64,000 bases of DNA from Phragmites australis. Taxonomy: Eukaryota > Streptophyta > Magnoliopsida > Poales > Poaceae. A program made the translations under genes and the position numbers. This document shows positions 55,901 through 64,000 of this stretch, piece after piece; the stretch's first letter is position 1; every line of letters begins with the position of its first letter. Under the pieces are notes generated by a model. The model was not told the DNA's origin and searched no databases. It worked only from the letters and a program-made list of their open reading frames with translations. The DNA lies in NCBI RefSeq assembly GCF_958298935.1, contig NC_084927.1:15280001-15344000 (forward strand), read 5' to 3'.

Positions 55901-58900
55901 GCTTTTCTGAAAATTAAAACTAAAACAGCGGATTAAATCTGCCGGATACTCCGGTGAAGGTCGGATACTCCGGTATGGTCCGGAATATCCGGTCTAGGCC
56001 GGAGTCTCCGGTCTATACAGGAAATTTAGAACAACTACGAATTAAAGCTAATAGCTAGAATCTAAGGTTTAAGCTAGGTCTACTGGATATCACAGAGCTA
56101 GAATAACAACACTAGCAAGATGATCACTAAAGCAATTTATATGACAAATCACAAAATTCACACAATAAAGCAAATGACACAAATACGAACACGAGAGATT
56201 ATCCCGGAGTTCGGCCACCTCACAAAGAAGTGCCTACGTCTCCGTTGAGGAGCTCACAAAGAGCCGCGTCTTTTCCAACCCTATCCTCTTCTAGCGACCA
56301 CCAAGATCAAGCTAGAAATTCTTACTCAATTCGAAGATGTTTACAAACTTCCCGTGGTACTCCACAAGTTTTGGGTGCTCTACGGGCGACGCCTTTCCGT
56401 CTAGAAGCACAAAGCTTCAAGAGAAATGATTGCAGCGAATGCTCGATGAAGAACTCAATGCTCAAGTGGCTTGAACTCTCTCCAAACACAAACTCTCTAA
56501 AAATTTGCAAACTTTGCACTAGAGGTGGTTGGAGGGTCTTTGAATGCTCTTAAAGTGCTCAAAAGGTCTAAAGTTTACCAACAACAGCAAGCTCTAAATG
56601 CCATGGGGTGTGGGGGCATTTATAGCTCTCTCTCAAAAACTAGCCGTTACTGTTTTGTCAGAACTGACCGGAGTATCCGGTGTACACCGGAGTATCCAGC
56701 CCTAAATCCAAAAACGGCGTCAGAACGGTCACAGAACGTGTCAGAACTAGCCGTTACAGTTCTGTTAACTTACCGGAGTCTCCGGTGAACACCGGAGTCT
56801 CTGGTCCTGACAGTCCTTCCAAAAACGTTAAGTCCGGAGACTAGCCGGACCCTCCAGCCTCTCCAGGTACCGGAGTATCCGGTGTACACCGGAGACTCTG
56901 GTCTCTCTTTTCTTTTATCAAAAAGATTAAACGCTAACCGAGAGTCTCTGCCGGAGTCTCCCTCGGAGACTCCGGTTAACTCTAAAATATTTACCGGAGT
57001 ATCCGGTGAACACCGGAGACTCCGGTCCCCTTTTAATTAAAATAAACACTTAACCGAGACTCTCTAGCGGAGTCTCCCTCGGAGATTCCGGTCTGTTAAC
57101 CCTTAAATTACCGGAGTATCCGGTGAACACCGGAGACTCCGGCCTTTTTCCAAATAAAAATAAACCATAACCGAGACTCTCTGCCGGAGTCTAGCTTGGA
57201 GACTCCGGGCTAAATACTGAGTACCGGAGTATCCAGTGAACACCGGAGTATCCGGACTCAGTGGATTTTTTCAGAATGAACTCGGTGTCCGTGAGTGATT
57301 GTGTCTCTCAACTAGTTGGTTCTAAGGGATATCTTGAGCATTGAGACACTAACCAAGCAATCAAATGCAACCCTCTTAATAGAGCGGCTATCCTAGATTC
57401 AATTTCAAAAAATAAAAGAATTTAAATCCTATTGAGTACTCTTCGTTGATTCTCCATTTGTTTCGACGGGCGTCAAACGTTACTTATCTTTACAACTAAT
57501 GCTTAAACCTGTTCATAACTTAGAAAAGCATGTTAATTCCTTAATCGTTTTGTCATCAATAAGCCAAAACCCACTTAGGGGGCCTAGATGCACTTTCATT
57601 TGTCTCGATCTACTTGTTTGTGAGGTTGTAATCACAAGTGGTTGGTTAAAAGAAACTCTTACATCAACTAGAACGTGTGGTAACCTTTATATCCAACTAG
57701 ACTTGCTTAGTTTTGCTCTGTTTTCAATTTTCTGTATAGGTTAGACTATTCGGATTAGCTCGGAGTCTCCGAATTGAACCGGAGTGTCCGGATTCTATTA
57801 ATCCGCTACGAATTTTTAATTTTCAAGAAACACCTAGTCACCCCCCCCCCTCTAGGTGACATTGCGTACTTTCACTCTCTCTCCACCTCACGGGCCTCCT
57901 TGTTCCAACGGGTCTGCTCCTCTCTCAGCTTCTAATGCTCCTCTTCCATGCATTTGCGCTCATCGCCTGCTTTCATTTGTTAAAATCGTGTCCATGCCGC
58001 CCGATGCTCATTGTGTAGGAGGAACACATATGCTGACGACTACTTAGTATCCATCCATTGTACAAACTCACAAAGTTGTGGCGAAAACTAGCAACAGAGA
58101 CCAAAATGATGAGTGGTAAATGACATATAGTTGTGATATAGTTTGGCCACAAGTGTGTACCTGGCGGTAGCCACCAGTGATGCTGCTCTTCGGTGGGTCA
58201 TACTCGTAGTTTGGACATATGAAGAACCTCCTTTCGTAGGTGTTTGAGAAGTCATTGGTCTTCTTCAGCCTATAAAATTCTCCACACCAGTACATCGACA
58301 CTTCAACCCAGCAAGCATAGGAGCTAACATATATTTCTTTGGAAAAGGATCAGAGGTCATTTTAGTAGGAGTACAAGAGCTCCAGACGATTGGTTTTGTT
58401 CTACAAGTGGCCTTCTGGACTCGTATTTATATAGAAAATATGTGCTGGTTCATGGACCAAGTCCATGAAAAATAGTTAGGACAAGCAATTTATTCCTCTG
58501 TCTGGAGTGGTCATGTTGACTGAAAATGTTATTTCTAAAAACGCTACATCTAAAAAGTCTATGTCTAAAAAGGTTACGTCTAAAAAAGCTAAATCTGAAA
58601 AGGTATGTCTAAACATCTGAAAAAACTATGTCTGAAAAGTCTATATCTCATAATGCTATGTCTAAAAAGGCGTATTTTAGGATTATTTAGGGATATTTTT
58701 AGGTGTATTTTTCGGGTTAGATTTAGTGGTATTTGTAGGGTTATTTTGGGTTAGTGATAGGGTTAGTTTTAGCGTTATACTTGGGGTTTAAGGTTAGGTT
58801 TAGCATAGTATGTAAGATATAGTTATGTACTTGAAGGGTTATTTTTCTGTGGATGAGAATGTGGTTCCTCAAGTTTCTATGAGGACAAGTGTTTTGGAGG

Positions 58901-61900
58901 CAAGAAGGATCTAGGTATGCCCAGGAAGCGCGCCCGCGATCGCGACAGAGCTCTCTCTGCCCGTGCATCTATAAAAGCCTCATCTGACTTCCAAACGAAG
59001 CTATAAGATTCAATGGCAACTAGGGGTGGGAGAGGTTGAGGATCAAGGGTGGTGGGGAGGGCAGGGTGACATGGGAGGGTTCCTTTGGTCCTAGTGCCTA
59101 CGACGAGCCACTCGACAACTTCCCTTTGTAAAGAAAGAGTGAGTTTCGTCTATCAAATCATCTTAAAACTTAAGATCACCGGAACGAGCAGTGACCCAAG
59201 TGCTCCAATGGATGTATGATGGGAGCATTAATGGAGGACGTCAATTCTTTTAATGTCCTTTTAGGAGGGTGAGAACTCTAACAACTTCAAGATCACATTT
59301 TCAGATCAATTAATAACAAACCTCTACATATTTGCAAGACTCTGACCACTGCGACAACTGTCACTGCACGAGATGGGTTGATCCTCCTGTCCTACAGAAC
59401 ATCCAAGATTACATCCATCACCTCCGAGACCATATCTTCGACTTGCAGTGGGAGGTTGACTATTAAAACTCCTCCTGACGAGGCCGAGCCAACCATAAAC
59501 ATCGATGATCCTATCGTATGTCTCGATTCCTGGCGCCCATGCCTGTACCACAAAACGCCTACTCCTCCACCACCACCAGCACAATATGGTGGTGCCACCT
59601 ACTGGGAGTCAGGATCATCCTCGCAGTACACTCTAAGGCAATACGACTATAACCACTGTTCCCTGATGTGTTGCCTTACCTTTTTGCTTTAATTCCTTGT
59701 ACTGTGTTTTTCCAATTGAACTAAAGATTCATCCCATCATGTAACGTAGTAGTACATGGGATTGAACTACCATGTAGTAGGGCAAGGGATTGAACTACCA
59801 CGTAATTTTATTAGCAAAGTTGGACGTCTACGAGTAACACAAAGTTCACGGTAATACTACAATGTCAAGGATTGAAAATGAATTCTACTGCGTGAATTGG
59901 GGATATTTCCTCTTTCTTTCACGTGTTGCTTCACGCTCCGCTTCTTCCTAGCGACGCAAGAGAGATTCACACCTCTGTAGTAGTTTTTCACGCCTCTGAA
60001 GTTCAGTCTCCTACCTCCTTAAAATGTCCTCTCGCAGACGGTGTTTCTCTTCCCGCCTCTGAAGTTCCTCAGCCTGTCGCATGTGTTCCTATCCTTGCCG
60101 CTAACATTCCTGTTGGCGCTCTTGACGTGCCTCCTGCCTCTTTCGTACTTCCTTCATTCTAATCTTATACTCACGTTTGATTTCAGTCTCTCTAATATAT
60201 CCCCCATTGTAAGGCAGTCTCACAACGTCAATCCACTCCTATTGTTCGCAATATAGAGTTGGGAGATGTGAACAAAGTGGAACAGAGGAACACACCATAA
60301 AACTATCATCAAGGTCTAAATAAATGAAGAATCGCCTACCGGAGCTAGGTTGCCACACCTACAGAACGAACAGACGTTCATGCCAGTGTAGCACTCCTAT
60401 GGGGTGGTTCCTCCAAAAATCCATGATGTTCTCTTCCTCTTCTCTCTTCTCTCACGCGCTTGCGGCTCTGCTCACTAGAACTGAAAAGATTGAAAGGGGG
60501 AGTCGCACCCATTATATAGGGTACATGCCGGCACCCCAGGTGCCGACAGGACCTATCGGCACACCATCTACCGACAAGTACCCTGTCGCACTGCCAACCG
60601 CAATAAAAGTAGTGGCCCACCACCTATCGGAGGCCCACATGGCGATATGTACCTATCGACATCTTATCTGCCAATAGGTTCATTGTCAGCATTTCGCCTA
60701 CCAATAGAGTACTATTTCAGCAATTTTTTTAAATGGATATTATTTTAACAATTTTCTATTAAATTAATATTCTTTTTAAAAAAATCCAAGGAATTTTTAT
60801 TAGGCCAAGTATCCTTTGTGATACTAGCACTACTATCTGACATTATTGGTACCACTGAATTTTCTACGAAATTAGTTTTACATTTTTACATCCATCTTCT
60901 TCACTTTGAAATGAAAATAGAAAGTCAACCAATAAAACATGAGAATTATTATCTAATTTGCAATCCAAACATTAAACTCATTTAGTACATCGGATTATGC
61001 TTCATCCTAACAAGGCCATACATTGTGAACAACCAACCTAACAGTACCCTCTAGTAGCCCCTATGTGTTTACTCTTTATATAAATCTATAAATTATTCAT
61101 ATTTAACATCCCCAAAAGACGAATTAACTGATTTGTGCTGTACCTGTAAATTAGCACACGATATCCCAAGGCTGTGAACTTCTTGTGATAGCTGATCATC
61201 GTTCCAGTATCATGAGTGAAGTCTATTCTTGCGGTATTCAGTTCCCATGATCCAATTAAGCTTTTCTGATGTGCCATTTTGATTGAGGTAGATCCCCACA
61301 AAGAAGAAAAAGTTAAGTCTGACTTTAGGGTTAACTCAAATGGAATTTTTTTATTCATATCACTTCATACCGGTTTGGCATGAATTGCAGATCTGACATC
61401 TTCATCATCCAGCCATATAGTAGCAAGTTCATCACTCTACAAATACATGCAATTGTTAAATAGAAGAAACAAGAGGACCAATCATAGTTTTCCAAAAGTT
61501 GAACTTTTTTTAGATAAAGGAAAAGGTTGAAGTAAGCACCATAATTCTAGAAGTTCAAAAGAAACATAATCAACTATACTGATCACGATATCAGTGATAA
61601 CCCAAATATTTGGCGGTAAGATTCTGTGCTTTATGCAGGAGAAAAAATGTGACGATAGCATGATAGGGAAGTAGAAGGACATTGTCCTAATTTTCATACC
61701 GTGCAGGGAAGTGATCTACCACCAAGACCTGGCCACATCGGAACGCGTCCATCCCTCAAAGCAGCACGGAGGGGCCAAGAACGCCCCGCCATTCGCTTCC
61801 TCACCGGAAATGGCCTCTCTGTCTCTCCTAGCCTTCTAAAACTCAACGGCAAGCTGCTGTTGATGAACTCTACCTCTTGCATTTCAGGATGATGGTAGCA

Positions 61901-63833
61901 AGGTGCAAGGATGTTGTACGTGTTCAGGTCTTTCAGTTCCTGCAGATGCCAAAATGGAGGTTACAGAACCCAACATTGCTCATACGCTGCCGATTCATAT
62001 GTTCCGGATCAGAGACATTACCCAGTGCACTCTATCTATCTTCTCTTGGCACAGATTATCTACGTATCCAAAGAATGTCCCACGGCAAGTAGTTTTGACA
62101 TCCTGAAACAAAGCATATCAGGTCACTTTTAGTTTTGTATCTGGTTTGAAAAGAAACTATATGTGGCACCGGGAGCTGCATCTGCGGCTGTTACCTTCTG
62201 CCATAACCTAGAATCTTGCAGAGACAGATCCTACTCTAAGCAAGTGTGTCCAAAAGTATTTAGCATAAGAGCTGACCACAGACCTCATACATGTCAGTTG
62301 AGATGAGGCCCATTCCATGTGCGAATGGCACAAAGGAATTGAAATCGTAGTCTACATCAGTTGCTGCATTGCCAATTAGATAGCCCTGAATAAATTTTGT
62401 AAACTTCTCATTGTAAGTCATACATAAAAGATTTGCTGGGTACAGTTGTACAATGAGACTGAACGAATAACCTTGAAGTTGATTCTTGGCTCCACACCTT
62501 TTTCTATCCCTGTCAGGGCATAAACACAAGAGTTTAGATTAAGGTCTCCGGGTGATATATGATCTGCTCATCTGCATCTTTGTGAGTCCGAGTGTTAACC
62601 TTTGACAACTTCATCAGCGATTGTGGGGATGTATATCCCCGCATATGACTCCCCGGAAATATAAAACGGATTCGACTGAAACTCGGGGTATAACTCAAAC
62701 CACTGCAACAACACATCAAACCAGCCTCAGGTTCCACAGATGAAGTGCCTGATTGATGGCAAAGTTACAGCTGAAGAAGAGCAAGTACCATCAAAAGGAA
62801 CTTGTGCGCATCAGCTGCGGTTTTCAGGTCACCTGTTGTGTAATCCGATTTGTTCAACGAGTACGACATCCCGACACCAGCAGGAGAGTCCAGGTACATG
62901 ATGTTTGAGACCTGTTCAACGACAGATTGAGCCGATCACTTTGGATAAGCAAATTGACAATCTCACGAAATAGCTGGTGAAAGAATTACAAATTAACTGC
63001 CAAACACATTGAACACTTCAAACTTATTTCTTTATTACTTACCATTTTGAAGGGAAACATGTGAAATCTTTTTTTAACACATTATTTTTTTTCGAGAACA
63101 TAAGAAGAAGTATTAGAGGATGTCACACCTAATGCAATACATGTGGAAAACAAACATGTGAAGAACAAAAAAAACACTTCTTTGGTTTCAGATGACAGGT
63201 GCACATGCACCAAGCTACCGATCACTACTTCTTCATGAATGTATTGTTATCATCTTGGAAATTATTAATTCATCAAAAAAGTTGGCACAAAGTTGTTATG
63301 CTGCCTCAGCATACGCCGGACAACTCCATGAGATTGATTGCTTACCTTTGACCAGCTGTAGGGGTTGAGCTGCAGCTTGGGCAGGCCGCCCGGCGCGCTC
63401 CCGGGCTCGAAATTGAAGGGGCCGTTCTCGTAGACGAATCCATCGAAGCTGGAGCACCCCGGCCCCCCGTTGAGCCAGACCACGACGGGGTCGGCGGCCG
63501 GGTCGCGCTCGGAGAGCACGAGGTAGTAGAAGAGGCTCTTCTCGCTGGCCTCGTCCACGGTGACGTACCTGCAGCGCGCAGGCAAGGCCGAAAGAGCGAG
63601 AGGCGCACGACCGAGAATCAAGAACCGAGCAGCTGCGCCAGCGAGAATCAAGAATAGTCACAAGAGCGTGCGAGCGGTAGCGGTTACCCGGAATAGTGCT
63701 TGGAAGGGAAGCTGGCGCCATGGAAGCCCGGAAGTCCGGTCACGAGGTGGCTCTGTGGAGCTGCGGCGGCGAGCGGGGAGAGGAGCGGCGGCGCGACGAG
63801 GAGGAGGACAAAGAGGAAGGGAGAGGAGGCCAT
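49985..63833 (-). CDS. Serine carboxypeptidase I-like (family S10, SCPL20 type), 13 exons
   Basis: Exons, 5' to 3': 63833-63688, 63568-63346, 62911-62789, 62702-62600, 62509-62472, 62385-62284, 62102-62022, 61939-61700, 61436-61371, 61265-61144, 50895-50782, 50397-50352, 50068-49985. All edges are GT-AG and phases agree, giving 495 aa. A signal peptide ([18 protein letters not shown]) ends near residue 25, so the enzyme enters the secretory path, probably to vacuole or cell wall. Catalytic residues: Ser183 in GESYAG, Asp419 in SGDHD, His472 in GAGH; oxyanion motif NGGPGCSS is in exon 2. It would remove C-terminal amino acids from peptides. Asn384 sits where relatives have Cys (SWELN). Start chosen at MASSPF; an in-frame ATG at 63903 would bury the signal peptide. 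Intron 10 holds a 9.6-kb transposon nest. Confidence 0.93.
50896..51218 (-). other. Native sequence of carboxypeptidase intron 10, 3' part
   Basis: About 320 bases of AT-rich intron between the acceptor of exon 11 (TTGTAG next to 50895) and the transposon end. No feature beyond the acceptor was recognised. The matching 5' part is 60788-61143, so without insertions the intron would be about 0.68 kb. Confidence 0.7.
51836..53205 (+). repeat. 5' LTR of copia element 3
   Basis: 1370 bp with TGAAAGTGC...GTACTTTCA ends. From about 52160 to 52400 it contains tandem variants of an 80-100 bp unit built on ccggagtctccgagttagactccgagc and gatactccggattctgg, so it too carries CCGGA/TCCGG dyads. A TATA-like aaatacccctc region lies near 52450. 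Confidence 0.9.
53208..53219 (+). other. Primer-binding site of copia element 3
   Basis: TGGCATCAAAAC two bases after the LTR resembles TGGTATCAGAGC (initiator tRNA-Met complement) with three changes. Confidence 0.65.
53260..54890 (+). pseudogene. Copia-type gag of element 3
   Basis: The ATG at 53260 is followed at once by TAG. The next frame (53266-53520) holds the N-terminus up to [18 protein letters not shown] and HPNIWKIV. A frame change leads to 53504-54022 with the gag core ([43 protein letters not shown]). A degenerate knuckle [14 protein letters not shown], with Gly-His lost, is at about 54220-54262. A Lys/Glu-rich coiled coil ([21 protein letters not shown]) reaches 54880. The tail is deleted. 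Confidence 0.85.
54882..57874 (+). repeat. 3' LTR of copia element 3, 5'-truncated, split by a solo LTR
   Basis: Begins at ttaaattcattttat, equal to position 51996 in the 5' LTR, and continues to 57874. Excluding 55871-57603 it is about 1.26 kb and parallels the 5' LTR throughout, including the CCGG-type repeats at 55030-55280. A 24-bp local duplication (caaattcttatctcctttacattcttg) occurs at about 55780-55830. Confidence 0.88.
55871..57598 (-). repeat. Solo LTR of the element-3 family, inverted inside the 3' LTR
   Basis: Plus-strand ends are TGAAAGTGCCTAGAGG and GATGCACTTTCA; read on the minus strand they match the start and end of element 3's LTRs. A 5-bp duplication TTTGT flanks it (55866-55870 and 57599-57603), and the 5' LTR shows the uninterrupted gggtttgtctcgatc. 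No interior remains, so it arose by recombination between its two LTRs. From about 56660 to 57265 it has a dense array of accggagtatccggt and caccggagactccgg units, much longer than in element 3's own LTRs. Confidence 0.92.
57875..58301 (-). pseudogene. MULE-associated protein with GRF-like zinc finger and coiled coil
   Basis: On the minus strand, 58301-58180 reads [20 protein letters not shown] then [14 protein letters not shown], resembling the Cys-rich GRF-type finger of proteins often linked to grass Mutator-like elements. A later exon (about 57970-57875, continuing at 51835-51775 across copia element 3) reads a charged coiled coil ([19 protein letters not shown]) and ends in a basic [10 protein letters not shown] tail and stop at about 51775. 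One in-frame stop is seen in the coiled coil. The splice edges are not certain. I do not know its function. Confidence 0.5.
58527..58800 (+). repeat. 15-bp SKK-type repeats followed by degenerate GGGTTA-rich tract
   Basis: From 58527 to about 58670 a unit like atgtctaaaaaggct recurs with a period near 15 bp; in one frame it reads repeated SKK triplets. From 58680 to 58800 the sequence becomes a mixture of tagggtta, gggttagt and ttagggat, resembling degenerate plant telomere repeat TTTAGGG but not regular. Both lie within the Mutator-like element. Confidence 0.65.
58900..59890. other. Mutator-like element interior without a confident gene
   Basis: A plus frame at 59378-59692 (with [15 protein letters not shown]) and several minus frames are open, but none matches a family I recognise. 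The phrase atggcaactaggggtggg at about 59012 could start a reading frame that soon stops. I assign nothing. Confidence 0.35.
59930..60245 (-). pseudogene. Arg/Glu-rich coiled-coil fragment in the Mutator-like element
   Basis: The minus strand from 60245 encodes [19 protein letters not shown] and then [18 protein letters not shown], continuing with [15 protein letters not shown]. It is a strongly heptad-like charged helix with three in-frame stops. It resembles the coiled coil of the zinc-finger protein at 57875-58301 and may be a duplicated or upstream exon of the same gene. Confidence 0.45.
60788..61143 (-). other. Native sequence of carboxypeptidase intron 10, 5' part
   Basis: Starts with GTACAG after exon 10 (61144) on the minus strand and runs to the transposon end. 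AT-rich, nothing else recognised. Confidence 0.7.
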
Positions 63834-64000
63834 GGCTGATCTGCTAGGTGAACTGGCAGCAACTGGCTGAGACATCACCACTTCACTCTCAAAAGCGGGC
63901 AGCATGGAGGCAGCGAATCAGCGACGGCGATGGATTTGGTAGAAGCTGGGACCCACCAAGCGGCTGGGTGGGGCCTACTTGTTAGGCCACCAACCGAAAC
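63834..64000 (-). promoter_or_regulatory. 5' UTR and proximal promoter of the carboxypeptidase gene (partial)
   Basis: The stretch upstream of the ATG at 63833 runs to the window edge. It has an upstream in-frame ATG at 63903 without a stop before the main start. No TATA box is visible in these 167 bases; the core promoter may lie outside. Confidence 0.4.

Larger units (their letters stand above)
51836..57874 (+). mobile_element. Gag-only copia retrotransposon (element 3), second family
   Basis: 5' LTR 51836-53205 starts TGAAAGTGCATTTAGG and ends GCGTACTTTCA. The 3' LTR ends with the same bases at 57874, and a 5-bp duplication CTCTC flanks both sides (51831-51835 and 57875-57879). A primer-binding site follows the 5' LTR. 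The interior encodes a broken gag and then, near 54882, passes directly into the middle of the 3' LTR: the interior's end and the LTR's first 160 or so bases are deleted. No pol is present. A solo LTR of the same family is inserted in the 3' LTR. Confidence 0.92.
51219..60787. mobile_element. Mutator-like element with long terminal inverted repeats
   Basis: The first 90 or so bases and the last 90 are inverted copies with a few small gaps: the left reads ggaaaattgcaaaaataata and, further in, gccgaaatagtac; the right, reverse-complemented, reads agaaaattgttaaaataata and gctgaaatagtac. Long AT-rich repeats with this aaaattgcaaaaat core are typical of grass MULEs. A clear 9-bp target duplication is not found, so the ends may be off by a few bases. 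It contains a minus-strand gene with a GRF-like zinc finger and coiled coils, and hosts copia element 3. Confidence 0.7.

Noticed and set aside
60378..60677. Short frames at the right end of the Mutator-like element
   Set aside because: They lie in the terminal and subterminal repeat sequence (ccgacaggacctatcggc-type) and show no conserved motif.
63834..63903. Longer carboxypeptidase N-terminus from the ATG at 63903
   Set aside because: It would place about 23 polar residues before the signal peptide; the second ATG gives a normal secretory start.

Overview
The window is nuclear DNA of a plant, almost certainly a grass (Poaceae). It shows long blocks of nested LTR retrotransposons and CACTA, hAT and Mutator-type DNA transposons, two plant genes with canonical GT-AG introns, and a GC-rich 5' region typical of grass genes. 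A panicoid grass is my guess; nothing here fixes the species.

Only two host genes are supported, lying tail to tail near the right side. On the plus strand is SPT16, the large subunit of the FACT histone chaperone (CDS 45580-48747, uninterrupted, 1055 aa). It has an intron in its 5' UTR and a four-codon upstream ORF just before the start. On the minus strand is a family S10 serine carboxypeptidase of the carboxypeptidase I/SCPL20 type. I modelled it from 13 exons between 63833 and 49985; all frames join and encode 495 aa. Its intron 10 has been expanded to 10.2 kb by a three-level transposon nest: a Mutator-like element, inside it a gag-only copia element, and inside that element's 3' LTR a solo LTR of the same family.

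Layout from the left: (1) 1-6476, a decayed minus-strand Ty3/gypsy element of the Tat lineage (two RNase H domains) whose 3' end lies off the window. (2) 6823-36635, one CACTA transposon of about 29.8 kb bounded by CACTACTACA termini and a CTA target duplication. It carries TNP2-like, Ptta/En/Spm-like and Ulp1-like protease genes, all decayed. It has absorbed two gag-only copia elements (one of which holds a further small CACTA) and a gypsy remnant with a 4.2-kb LTR. Its TNP2 region is partly duplicated, with a chimeric retroelement at the junction. (3) 36710-40510, three more small CACTA-type elements. They and the giant element interrupt one copy of an old sequence unit; a diverged second copy with empty sites follows at about 40660-41420. 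(4) A 1.06-kb hAT element with an 8-bp duplication (41556-42614) and a foldback MITE (42717-42901). (5) SPT16, a 1.2-kb intergenic stretch, and the carboxypeptidase gene to the right edge.

The strongest structural results are complete terminus-plus-target-duplication pairs for seven insertions (CTA, AAAAG, ATT, AAG, AAG, GTGGTTGC, CTCTC) plus TTTGT for the solo LTR, which fix the nesting order. The least explained signals are arrays of imperfect CCGG dyads in the LTRs of two separate gag-only copia families, and the retroelement whose two flanks do not match. I see no rRNA, tRNA or CRISPR. All intron and exon edges come from reading splice sites by eye.
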